From: Muribaculaceae bacterium
Lineage (GTDB): Bacteria > Bacteroidota > Bacteroidia > Bacteroidales > Muribaculaceae
Assembly (NCBI GenBank): GCA_009775365.1
Contig: VSPM01000061.1
Location: 1-16,476, forward strand
Direction of reading: 5' to 3'
DNA: 16,476 nt
The notes below the pieces were generated by a model that saw only the letters and a program-made list of their open reading frames with translations, had not been told where the DNA came from and made no database searches. Made by a program: the position numbers and the translations under genes. This document shows, piece after piece, positions 1 to 6,671 of this stretch (position 1 is its first letter; every line of letters begins with the position of its first letter).

Positions 1-74
1 AGCCTCTTGTCGGATTCGAACCAACGACCCCGAGATTACAAATCACGTGCTCTGGCCAACTGAGCTAAAGAGGC
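1..74 (-). tRNA. tRNA-Thr (anticodon TGT)
   Basis: Read on the minus strand, the sequence folds as a full cloverleaf. The acceptor stem GCCTCTT pairs with AAGAGGC. The D stem is GCTC/GAGC, the anticodon loop is TTTGTAA (anticodon TGT, reading ACA Thr codons), and the T arm is GTTGG-TTCGAAT-CCGAC with discriminator T. The gene reaches the first base of the window, so whether CCA is encoded cannot be seen. The anticodon stem CGTGA/TCTCG has one T-T mismatch in the middle. A strong promoter lies about 45 bp upstream. Confidence 0.95.
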
Positions 75-117
75 ATTGAATTTTCGTTTGTTTCAGTGTC
101 AAACCGAAATTCGACTG

Positions 118-148
118 CAAAGTTACTGCTTTTTTCTGACACTCCAAA
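118..148 (-). promoter_or_regulatory. Promoter of the tRNA-Thr transcript
   Basis: On the minus strand TTTG (148-145) is followed after 19 bases by TAACTTTG (125-118). This is an exact match to the Bacteroidota primary-sigma pattern TTTG-N19-TAnnTTTG. Transcription would start near 111-112 and run leftward into tRNA-Thr. Confidence 0.75.
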
Positions 149-237
149 TTTTTTCGCAACTTTTTTTCAAATATTTTTCAAAAACATCAGAGCAGAGACC
201 TTGATTCCGGCAATCAATACATTAATTATCAAACAAT

Positions 238-272
238 TTGGCAGGAAAGAACCTCTAATTCTTTCCTGCCAA
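238..272 (-). terminator. Rho-independent terminator after glmS
   Basis: A perfect 14-bp inverted repeat (238-251 with 259-272, core GGCAGGAAAGAA) has a 7-base loop and lies 44 bp past the glmS stop. The T-rich tract is better on the plus side (AATTTTTCG) than on the minus side (AAATTGTTTG). The hairpin may therefore work in both directions, separating glmS from the tRNA promoter. Confidence 0.7.
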
Positions 273-316
273 TTTTTCGTCTATTCGTTGTTGCCACGCT
301 TCACACAGACGGATTT

Positions 317-2161
317 TTATTCCACCGTGACCGACTTGGCAAGGTTTCGAGGCATATCTACATTCTTCCCTTTGTTGATGGCAATATAGTAGCTCAACAA
401 CTGCAAAGGTATGCTCGTGATGATCGGGCTAAGACACTCCGGCATCTCCGGAACCTCCAGAACATGGTCTGCAATGTTGCGAATCACGCTGTCTCCTTCC
501 GTCACAATCGCTATTATCGAGCCTCCGCGCGCCTTTACCTGCTGCACGTTGCTTACAATCTTCTCATAAAGATGATCGTTTGGCGCAATTATCACGCTCG
601 GCATCTCCGTGTCGATAAGCGCGATCGGGCCATGCTTCATTTCTGCCGCAGGATAACCCTCGGCATGGATATAGGAGATCTCCTTCAACTTCAAAGCCCC
701 TTCAAGCGCCACAGGATAGCTATAGCCGCGACCCAGGTATAGGAAATTGCGGGCATAGGTGTAAATGAGCGACAATCTTTCTATCTTGTCGTTAAGTTTA
801 AGCACCTTCTCTACCGTCTTAGGAATTTTCAGGATTGCCTTTCCGAGATCCCAGATCTGCTCCTCTGTCATAGTGCCCTTCACCTGCGCTATTGATGTGG
901 CAAGCATCGTTAGCACCATCACCTGGCCGGTGAATGCCTTTGTGGAGGCAACCCCAATCTCGGGGCCTACATGGATATAGGTGCCGCTTTCCGTTTCGCG
1001 GGGAATAGAGCTGCCTACAACATTACTTATGCCGTACACAAACGCACCCATCCCTTTGGCAATCTTGATAGCCGCAAGCGTGTCGGCTGTCTCGCCACTC
1101 TGCGAAATGGCGATAACGATGTCTTTATCATCGAGCACCGGGTTAGAATACCTGAATTCACTGGCATATTCCACCTCTACGGGTATCCGGCACATGTCTT
1201 GCAATAAATATTTGCCAAGAAGGGCGGCATGCCATGAGGTGCCGCAGGCCACTATGACTATGCGCTTCGCATTTATGAATTTCTCCTTATTGTCTGCCAC
1301 TCCGGAGAGCATGACTTTTTTGCCTCCGTTCACCACCCTGCCTCTGATGCAGTCCTGCAAGGTAGTGGGCTGCTCGAATATCTCTTTGAGCATGAAATGA
1401 GGATACCCGCCTTTTTCAAGCTGTGATATGCTCATCTCCAAAGTGGTCACATCTATTTTGCTCTCCTTGTTCTCGAGAGTGACAAGCTTCAACGGCTCTC
1501 CCCTCTCTATCACCGCCACCTCTTCGTCTTTAAGATATACACAGTCTTTGGTGTATTCTACAAACGGAGTTGCATCGGAGGCAAGGAACATCTCGTTTTC
1601 ACCGATTCCTATCACCAGAGGCGAGCTTTTGCGAGCGGCTATGATACGATTGGGATTATCCTTTTCAATCACAGCTATCGCATATGCCCCCACCACCTGC
1701 TTCAATGCCTCTCTTACGGCATCAAGCAGCGAGCAGTTGTTTTTCACCTTTATATATTCTATGAGCTGCACGAGCACTTCAGTGTCTGTCTCCGAATGGA
1801 ATTTACACCCATGCTGAATAAGCGCATCCTTCAGAAGCTTGTAGTTCTCGATTGTGCCGTTGTGCACAAGAGCGAGATTGCCGTCTTCACTATAATGGGG
1901 ATGGGCATTGCAATCGCTTGGCTCGCCGTGAGTGGCCCATCGCGTATGAGCGATGCCGGCTTTTGCCTCAAGATTCTTGTCCAGACAAAAAGCCTCAAGA
2001 TTGCTCACCTTTCCCATTGTCTTATAGACATTCAACTTGCCGGAAGGAGCAACAAGGGCTATGCCTGCACTGTCATAGCCTCTATATTCAAGGCGATGCA
2101 ATCCCTTTATGAGAATGTCATACACATTGCCATCGCCTACATAACCTACTATTCCACACAT
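317..2161 (-). CDS. glmS: Glutamine--fructose-6-phosphate aminotransferase (isomerizing)
   Basis: The enzyme makes glucosamine-6-phosphate from fructose-6-phosphate and glutamine. This is the first step toward UDP-GlcNAc for peptidoglycan and LPS, and it takes place in the cytosol. The start at 2161 gives a 614-aa protein beginning MCGIVGYVG, so the Ntn nucleophile Cys follows the initiator Met, as the family requires. A reading that begins further upstream at 2218 would bury this Cys and is rejected. Visible features are the N-terminal glutaminase domain (AGIAHTRWATHGEP, LVHNGTIENY), then two SIS sugar-isomerase domains (CGTSWHAALLGKYLL, ISQSGETADTLAA, later EISYIHAEGYPAAEMKHGP), and the C-terminal DMPRNLAKSVTVE signature. 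Length and domain order are typical of the family. It appears to be monocistronic, with a terminator at 238-272. The upstream region is unusually long and structured (see 2224-2690). Confidence 0.98.
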   Translation of the reverse strand: MCGIVGYVGDGNVYDILIKGLHRLEYRGYDSAGIALVAPSGKLNVYKTMGKVSNLEAFCLDKNLEAKAGIAHTRWATHGEPSDCNAHPHYSEDGNLALVHNGTIENYKLLKDALIQHGCKFHSETDTEVLVQLIEYIKVKNNCSLLDAVREALKQVVGAYAIAVIEKDNPNRIIAARKSSPLVIGIGENEMFLASDATPFVEYTKDCVYLKDEEVAVIERGEPLKLVTLENKESKIDVTTLEMSISQLEKGGYPHFMLKEIFEQPTTLQDCIRGRVVNGGKKVMLSGVADNKEKFINAKRIVIVACGTSWHAALLGKYLLQDMCRIPVEVEYASEFRYSNPVLDDKDIVIAISQSGETADTLAAIKIAKGMGAFVYGISNVVGSSIPRETESGTYIHVGPEIGVASTKAFTGQVMVLTMLATSIAQVKGTMTEEQIWDLGKAILKIPKTVEKVLKLNDKIERLSLIYTYARNFLYLGRGYSYPVALEGALKLKEISYIHAEGYPAAEMKHGPIALIDTEMPSVIIAPNDHLYEKIVSNVQQVKARGGSIIAIVTEGDSVIRNIADHVLEVPEMPECLSPIITSIPLQLLSYYIAINKGKNVDMPRNLAKSVTVE

Positions 2162-2223
2162 ATAATCATCATATATTGACAAAACTGCGAGAACGCCGGA
2201 CATAGTCCGCGCCCGCAATTCAA

Positions 2224-2252
2224 ATTTTACATCTCTTTTGGTTGTTTGTCAA
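2224..2252 (-). promoter_or_regulatory. Candidate proximal glmS promoter
   Basis: On the minus strand TTGACA (2252-2247) is separated by exactly 17 bases from TAAAAT (2229-2224), which runs on into TTTG (TAAAATTTG). This fits a sigma70-like spacing and is close to the Bacteroidota -7 box, with one extra base. The predicted start near 2215-2217 would give a leader of about 55 nt. That leader contains a small hairpin, CGGAC-TAT-GTCCG, before the ATG. No Shine-Dalgarno sequence is visible. Confidence 0.45.
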
Positions 2253-2369
2253 GTCATTGCTTGCTATCATAAATCGACACAAGAAGAGTTTCTGCCGATA
2301 AAGTGCGAACACTCTATCATCAGAACGAATTTAAAATATTTTTATTGTTAAGGATATTTTGTTTTTATT

Positions 2370-2609
2370 CATTCCGACAGTCGCGGCTTGCGGCGCATAT
2401 CCGGAGTCCGGATAGATATTTTCATGGGGATAGGTTTAAGGCTGTGCTGTGTCACTGTTCTTCGCTTTCTGCTTTCCAGTTTTCTGAATCTCTTGATTGC
2501 TATTTTTCATGGAGTTTTCTTGGTATTAGCGACTAAGGTAGAGGGCGCGTTTTTTTGCGTTTGCCGAACTCTTCTTTTGCCGCCCAAGCCGCGACTATTT
2601 GTCGGAATG
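2370..2609. repeat. Long interrupted inverted repeat upstream of glmS
   Basis: The left arm is 2370-2394 and the right arm 2579-2609. They pair as 9 bp (CATTCCGAC/GTCGGAATG), a 4-base bulge on the right arm, 12 bp (AGTCGCGGCTTG/CAAGCCGCGACT), a 2-base bulge, then 4 bp (CGGC/GCCG). That makes 25 pairs enclosing 184 bp. The enclosed segment is A-rich on the minus strand and holds a 15-nt dyad (2399-2413) but no convincing gene. It could be a structured RNA (leader or independent sRNA) or a MITE-like relic. No direct target-site duplication is visible at the arm ends. Confidence 0.75.
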
Positions 2610-2658
2610 TGTCATTATGTCAAGGTCGGTTCGTAATGTCTTTTCAAAACCTTCTCTG

Positions 2659-2690
2659 CAAAGTTAACTCAAAATTTTGTTTTACGAAAA
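2659..2690 (-). promoter_or_regulatory. Bacteroidota-type promoter reading into the glmS upstream element
   Basis: On the minus strand TAACTTTG occupies 2666-2659, a perfect TAnnTTTG box. About 20 bases upstream is TTTT rather than TTTG (2690-2687), so the -33 box is partial. Transcription would start near 2652-2654, roughly 45 nt before the inverted repeat and about 490 nt before the glmS ATG. There is no annotated gene for it to serve other than glmS or a non-coding RNA. Confidence 0.6.
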
Positions 2691-2823
2691 TTCTTCGCCT
2701 TTAATTTTATCCATTTTCTATCATACCTCACCTTCTTTTTCTTATTTAAGTCACATTTCATATACCAATTATCAACAATGCACATCCAAATCTTTCATTT
2801 TGACAAAAAACACACAAACAAAA

Positions 2824-2859
2824 GTCTCCGAAACATGTTATACAACATATTCCGAAGAC
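2824..2859 (-). terminator. Probable terminator of the lipoprotein gene
   Basis: A 36-nt imperfect hairpin (13 pairs, 3 mismatches, 4-base loop) lies about 80 bp past the stop of the lipoprotein gene. On the minus strand it is followed directly by TTTTGTTTGTGTG and then TTTTTTG, as expected for intrinsic termination on that strand. Confidence 0.5.
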
Positions 2860-2939
2860 CGAATTTTAAAACCTAAATTATTCTTATTTCAAAGAAATTG
2901 CAGCTTTACAGCGCTTCATCCCGCTCTTTTCTGCAAGTA

Positions 2940-3431
2940 TTATTTATTTACCTCCACCCCATCGCCTGATGAAATCACACCGGTTGTGTCGGAAGAGGGC
3001 ATCTCTTCTATGAATCCTACCACAGAAGGATCGTCGCCTACATTGGCCCATTCAGGCGCGGAGAACCACATCAACGGAGCATATTTATTTATAAGTTTAA
3101 CATTTTCCGGGCCCACCTCTTCCTCTGTGGCTGTCGTGATTTTTCCAAAAAATTCCGACACAAGCGGATACTTGGAAGCCAGATCAGACATATCCTCGTT
3201 TAATTTCTCGCTTTCTTCCGAATCAACAGGGAGATTGTTTATCTGGTCTTGTATTTTCTGAGCCGACTCGGCATACTTGCCGCAATAATCGACCATAACT
3301 TTATAATCCGACTCTGTGAGCTGCTCATTGCTATGAATCTTAGACGCCACTTTCGAGGCATCGTCTGAACCTCCACACGCCGCCGCGAGAAGAACCACTG
3401 CAAGGACAGCAATAATCTTAAAAATTTTCAT
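2940..3431 (-). CDS. Small predicted lipoprotein of unknown function
   Basis: This is a 163-aa protein with a type II signal peptide. It has a basic start (MKIFK), a hydrophobic stretch, and the lipobox LAAAC with the lipidated Cys at residue 19. The residues after Cys are GGSDD. An acidic run close behind the lipidated Cys is the kind of signal that directs Bacteroidota lipoproteins to the cell surface, so surface exposure is possible (inference). Residues from about 35 to 90 are helical and acidic (YKVMVDYCGKYAESAQKIQD), followed by a more mixed C-terminal part with two Trp. I do not recognise a named domain. The gene lies 113 bp downstream of the NYN-domain gene on the same strand. The start at 3431 puts the signal peptide at the N-terminus, which supports the choice. 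Confidence 0.85.
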   Translation of the reverse strand: MKIFKIIAVLAVVLLAAACGGSDDASKVASKIHSNEQLTESDYKVMVDYCGKYAESAQKIQDQINNLPVDSEESEKLNEDMSDLASKYPLVSEFFGKITTATEEEVGPENVKLINKYAPLMWFSAPEWANVGDDPSVVGFIEEMPSSDTTGVISSGDGVEVNK

Positions 3432-3544
3432 AATAAACCATATTTAATTATTAATACCTGTCAATAATAACATTGCCCTAATAACATCTCCAGCCATTCA
3501 GGGACTTTTACAAGTCTACTGCCTGATCAATCACCGACATGACT

Positions 3545-4195
3545 CTAAAATTCATCGCCTAACGGAGTCAACGCCGAATCTCTGAGTTTATAAAGCAATG
3601 CCCTTTTAAGGCCGGGGTTGTCTTCAACCATGTGCGACAATTCCCAATGATGGCCCGCCTCCTCGAGAAGAAGGGGCGACGTGGCATCGACATTCGCAAG
3701 ATTCCATGTCAGCAAAACCGTCTTTATCTTCAGGGCTTTCAGTTTTCTCACAAGCATCTCATGGTCTGCATCCCCGGTTATGAGCACCACATAATCAAAC
3801 TTTCGGAAACAAGCCAGTTCGTAAGCCTCAAGAGCGAACCACACATCCACTCCTTTTTCTATCACTTGCGCCACACCGTCTTTTTCCATCTCGCGCAAAT
3901 GCTTATAGTGGAAAACCACATCATTCTCAATCAATGTGTCTTCAAATTTCCGCTCATTATACAGCAAGTGCTTGTCGTATGCCTCTTTCACACGAAAACG
4001 CCCTCTGAAATAATGCGCCTCCGTTATCTGACAGTTGGCGGGGTCAACCCCTTCATCGTCGGCAAGGCGATAGCAGATGAAATCAAACAACGACCTCACC
4101 CTTATTATTGAATTCTCAATGGCTTTCAACGCACGATTCACTTTTGCATAGTAGCCGCCGTCGATAAACACTCCAATCGATATGTAACCAAGCAT
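3545..4195 (-). CDS. NYN-domain (LabA/DUF88-like, PIN-fold) putative nuclease
   Basis: This is a 216-aa cytosolic protein. It has the NYN-type PIN-like fold signatures: an N-terminal strand ending in an acidic residue (VFIDGGYY, D12), a central KGVDV (D117), and VVLITGDADHEM (D142, D144) followed by a Lys/Leu strand-helix (LVRKLKALKIKTVLL). These clustered Asp residues would bind the metal of a ribonuclease-like active site. NYN proteins are generally thought to act on RNA, but many bacterial members have no demonstrated substrate. The C-terminal 50 residues, including a TSPLLLEEAGHHWELSHM segment, lie outside the core. No obvious partner gene is adjacent; the lipoprotein gene follows 113 bp downstream and could be co-transcribed. 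No clear promoter box was found upstream. Confidence 0.85.
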   Translation of the reverse strand: MLGYISIGVFIDGGYYAKVNRALKAIENSIIRVRSLFDFICYRLADDEGVDPANCQITEAHYFRGRFRVKEAYDKHLLYNERKFEDTLIENDVVFHYKHLREMEKDGVAQVIEKGVDVWFALEAYELACFRKFDYVVLITGDADHEMLVRKLKALKIKTVLLTWNLANVDATSPLLLEEAGHHWELSHMVEDNPGLKRALLYKLRDSALTPLGDEF

Positions 4196-4292
4196 AATAA
4201 ACTATTTGTTCGGGTTATATATTTAATAACCAGACTCCCCCTGATTTGTTCACCTCCTCGACCCCCTGACGCAACCTATTCACTCAGCCGCC

Positions 4293-4340
4293 AAAACATC
4301 GCCCCCGCTTGCTCCATAAAACCGGGCAAGCGGGGGCGAT
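4293..4340 (-). terminator. Terminator of the pepD-muramidase-pepD operon
   Basis: A perfect 15-bp, very GC-rich stem (4326-4340 pairing with 4298-4312; ATCGCCCCCGCTTGC and its complement) has a 13-base loop. On the minus strand it is followed by GTTTTGG. It lies 24 bp past the stop of the last operon gene. The T tract is short, but the stem is the strongest in the window. Confidence 0.8.
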
Positions 4341-4363
4341 ATGAAATTTTATATGCCAAACTG

Positions 4364-5815
4364 TTATACAAGACGCTTTAATATGTCGCAAAGGAATTTC
4401 CAGAACTCCTGCACAGACGGGATATTGGCCTTCTCGCTTGGAGAATGGATGTCTTTAAGCGTGGGGCCAAACGAAATCATGTCAAGCCCCGGCATTTTTT
4501 CGAGGAACAAGCCACATTCAAGGCCGGCGTGCAACGCCTCCACCTTGGGCTTATGCCCGAACAGTGACTCAAAACTTGCTTCCGCCACCTCAAGAATCTT
4601 TGAATCCGGATTTGGTGCCCATCCTACATAGGTGTCGTCGAAACGTACGTCACAACCTATCATTGTGAACAGAGCCTTCACCCTGTCGGCAATCTCATCC
4701 CTGCGGGAGTCAACGGATGAACGCTGATGCACAGTGATGACGATATTGTCGCCTTCCATCTTTACCGAAGCAAGATTGCAGGATGTCTCTACAAGTCCTT
4801 CAACTGCATTCGACATTCCCTGCACTCCATTGGGGCAGGCAAACACCGCCGACACAAGATTATTTGCAGTGTCGCGGGCAATAACTGAAGACGGAGCCTC
4901 CACCTTTGAAGCTGTAAACGTAAAGTCTTTACCTTCTGCAAGCAGGAATTCGGCATGAATCATGTCGCTGAATGCTTCCACTTCTTTTTCAAACTCCGCT
5001 TCCTTGCCGCTGTCGATGCCGACTATAGCCCACGCCTCTCTGGGGATAGCGTTCGCAAGGCCGCCGCCATCTATAGAAGAAAGGAGAAGACCGTATTTCT
5101 CACGCATCTTCCCTAAGAATCTGCACAATTGCTGATTGGCATTCCCTCTGCCAAGGTTGATTTCCATGCCTGAATGGCCGCCTTTAAGGTGATTGACATG
5201 CACCTTATAATATGTCTTATCGGCAGGGGCCTCCTCTGTGGAATAAGGAAGACGGCAAATTGTGACCTTGCCGCCGGCACACCCTATCACGAGAGAGCCA
5301 TGCTCCTCGGAGTCGAGATTCAAAAGAATAGAGCCGGTCACAAAACCGGGCTGAAGGCCATTGGCCCCTATCAGGCCCTGCTCCTCATCTACTGTGAAAA
5401 GACACTCTATTGGGCCGTGCACAAGCGTGTCGTCAAGAAGAACCGCCATACCGGCAGCGCATCCGAGTCCGTTGTCAGCACCGAGAGTAGTGCCGTCGGC
5501 TTTAACCCATTCGCCGTCTACGATTGTGGCGATAGGGTCGTTGAGGAAGTCATGCACCTTGTCTCCCCTCTTCTCCGCCACCATGTCCTGATGTCCCTGC
5601 AGAATCACTGTAGGAGCGTTTTCATGTCCGGGAGTGGCGGGCTTGCTCATCATGATATTCCCGACCTCATCGGTCTTTACTGTTATATTATGGCGGTTGG
5701 CCCAGTCCACAAGAAAACTTTTCATCTTGTCAAGATGGTGTGTCGGGCGAGGCACTTTGGTTATCTCGTCGAAACATTGCCACATCAGTTTCGGTTCAAG
5801 ATCTGTGATTTTCAT
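4364..5815 (-). CDS. pepD: Aminoacyl-histidine dipeptidase, M20C family (paralog 1)
   Basis: This is a 483-aa cytosolic di-zinc dipeptidase (Xaa-His dipeptidase, carnosinase-like) that hydrolyses dipeptides to amino acids. The M20C metal and catalytic set is complete. It comprises H75 with catalytic D77 (GHQDMVAE), bridging D114 (TTLGADNG), general base and ligand E144/E145 (TVDEEQG), D168 (LLNLDSEEHG) and the C-terminal H457 (DIHSPSEK). A lid/dimerisation domain occupies roughly residues 190-370 (GGHSGMEINLGRGNANQ). The first metal motif reads HQD, whereas its paralog at 6668-8125 has the commoner HMD. The gene is last in a three-gene unit, 73 bp after the muramidase gene with no clear promoter in the gap. 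The close match in length and active-site numbering to the paralog points to tandem duplication. Confidence 0.95.
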   Translation of the reverse strand: MKITDLEPKLMWQCFDEITKVPRPTHHLDKMKSFLVDWANRHNITVKTDEVGNIMMSKPATPGHENAPTVILQGHQDMVAEKRGDKVHDFLNDPIATIVDGEWVKADGTTLGADNGLGCAAGMAVLLDDTLVHGPIECLFTVDEEQGLIGANGLQPGFVTGSILLNLDSEEHGSLVIGCAGGKVTICRLPYSTEEAPADKTYYKVHVNHLKGGHSGMEINLGRGNANQQLCRFLGKMREKYGLLLSSIDGGGLANAIPREAWAIVGIDSGKEAEFEKEVEAFSDMIHAEFLLAEGKDFTFTASKVEAPSSVIARDTANNLVSAVFACPNGVQGMSNAVEGLVETSCNLASVKMEGDNIVITVHQRSSVDSRRDEIADRVKALFTMIGCDVRFDDTYVGWAPNPDSKILEVAEASFESLFGHKPKVEALHAGLECGLFLEKMPGLDMISFGPTLKDIHSPSEKANIPSVQEFWKFLCDILKRLV

Positions 5816-5888
5816 GATTGATTTATGTTATTTTGTTTTATTGGTCAACAAGGGCATGCTAAAATGAAAACTCGCGTCGCGACTCTTC

Positions 5889-6671
5889 TCATTTGCTTTC
5901 TGCCTTGAATTTTTTATATGCGGCGGCCATTTTCTTATGGTATCCTCTCTTAGCATACCCGGCCCCGTTATATTTTCTTGCAAATGCGGCCCAGTTTTTA
6001 TTTCTCAGGTCGTCAAGCATCCCCCCGTTTGTGATAAATGCAGCAAACAATTCAAGCTGCTCAAGTTCGGAATAAGACATCAGCCTGACAAACTCATCCA
6101 CTGTCTCGCAGCCACACTGCCTGTAATTGAATCCTCCTATCTGAAACATTCCCCAGAATGTGCCCATGTTTGCCCCCTGAGCATTGCTTTTGCGGGCATT
6201 GACCAACTGGGTCCATTCCTTCAAAGCGTGGCCGGAAAGCCCTTCCGGCACTTTCTCTCCCTTGGCTCCGGCTTTCGACGGAACTTTGTTTTTGAACCTG
6301 GCATACATTTTAGGGTCGAAGTTCACAACCGGTATCCCCGGAGCCCAAAAGCCCTTCATTTCCTTTCCTGCCTCAATCGACACCACCGCCTTTATCACCG
6401 CAAGCTCCACGTCAAGCTCTTTGGCCACCATGAGAAAGTCCTCCTCAGTAAGGCTCGTGTAGCGGGAGCCTTCGTCGCCGGCAGGCACCGAGTCAACCAG
6501 CACCCTGCGAATGCCGTCGAGCATATCGCGCCCGGGATTAATTATCTCCTCAAGCACCGATATTTCCACCTGTTTCCGGGAAGAAGAGCCACCCTGTCCG
6601 GGAGCGGCGGAGCCGGCCATCGCCAGCACCGCTGCCCCCGACATCAATATGGCAGAAAGGCCCCGAATCAT
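5889..6671 (-). CDS. Exported N-acetylmuramidase (DUF3380-type peptidoglycan hydrolase)
   Basis: This is a 260-aa protein whose C-terminal 180 residues match the N-acetylmuramidase family also found in phage endolysins, which cleaves the MurNAc-GlcNAc bond of peptidoglycan. Visible signatures are AVIKAVVSIEAGK with the likely catalytic E100, WGMFQIGGFNYRQCG (173-187), and the closing WAAFARKYNGAGYAKRGYHKK (about 227-247). Residues 1-22 form a hydrophobic signal peptide (MIRGLSAILMSGAAVLAMAG, then SAAPG), so it probably acts in the periplasm. A Gly/Ser/Lys-rich linker follows. Its ATG overlaps the stop of the upstream pepD paralog by 4 bp (ATGA), implying translational coupling. A phage origin is not suggested, because no other phage gene is near. 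Substrate specificity is inferred from the family only. Confidence 0.85.
   Translation of the reverse strand: MIRGLSAILMSGAAVLAMAGSAAPGQGGSSSRKQVEISVLEEIINPGRDMLDGIRRVLVDSVPAGDEGSRYTSLTEEDFLMVAKELDVELAVIKAVVSIEAGKEMKGFWAPGIPVVNFDPKMYARFKNKVPSKAGAKGEKVPEGLSGHALKEWTQLVNARKSNAQGANMGTFWGMFQIGGFNYRQCGCETVDEFVRLMSYSELEQLELFAAFITNGGMLDDLRNKNWAAFARKYNGAGYAKRGYHKKMAAAYKKFKAESK

Larger units (their letters stand above)
2219..2939. other. 721-bp region without a convincing protein gene
   Basis: Between glmS and the lipoprotein gene, neither strand shows a coding stretch with recognisable family features. The region holds, from right to left on the minus strand, a terminator hairpin (2824-2859), an A/T-rich stretch, a promoter (2659-2690), the inverted-repeat element (2370-2609) and a second promoter candidate (2224-2252). 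Open frames on the plus strand are rich in Ser, Phe, Leu and Cys and look like chance translations of low-complexity sequence. Confidence 0.6.

Noticed and set aside
2162..2218. N-terminal extension of GlmS from an upstream ATG at 2218
   Set aside because: It would bury the catalytic Cys that must follow the initiator Met; the MCGIVGYVG start at 2161 is decisive.
2365..2614. Target-site duplication supporting a MITE
   Set aside because: The bases just outside the arms (TTTTTATT on the left, TGTCATT on the right) are not a direct repeat at the boundary; the CATT/AATG match is part of the inverted arms.
2303..2636. Open frames on the plus strand across the inverted repeat
   Set aside because: They cross the repeat arms, are rich in Phe/Leu/Cys/Arg without domain features, and have no clear promoter.
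2677..3261. 194-codon frame on the plus strand
   Set aside because: It is antisense to the lipoprotein gene, whose signal peptide and lipobox are clear, and its translation is low-complexity Ser/Thr/Phe.
5816..5888. Independent promoter for pepD paralog 1
   Set aside because: The 73-bp gap shows no TTTG/TAnnTTTG pair; co-transcription with the muramidase gene is simpler.
5889..6671. Prophage remnant suggested by the endolysin-like muramidase
   Set aside because: It has a bacterial signal peptide, is translationally coupled to pepD, and no holin, integrase or structural phage gene is nearby.
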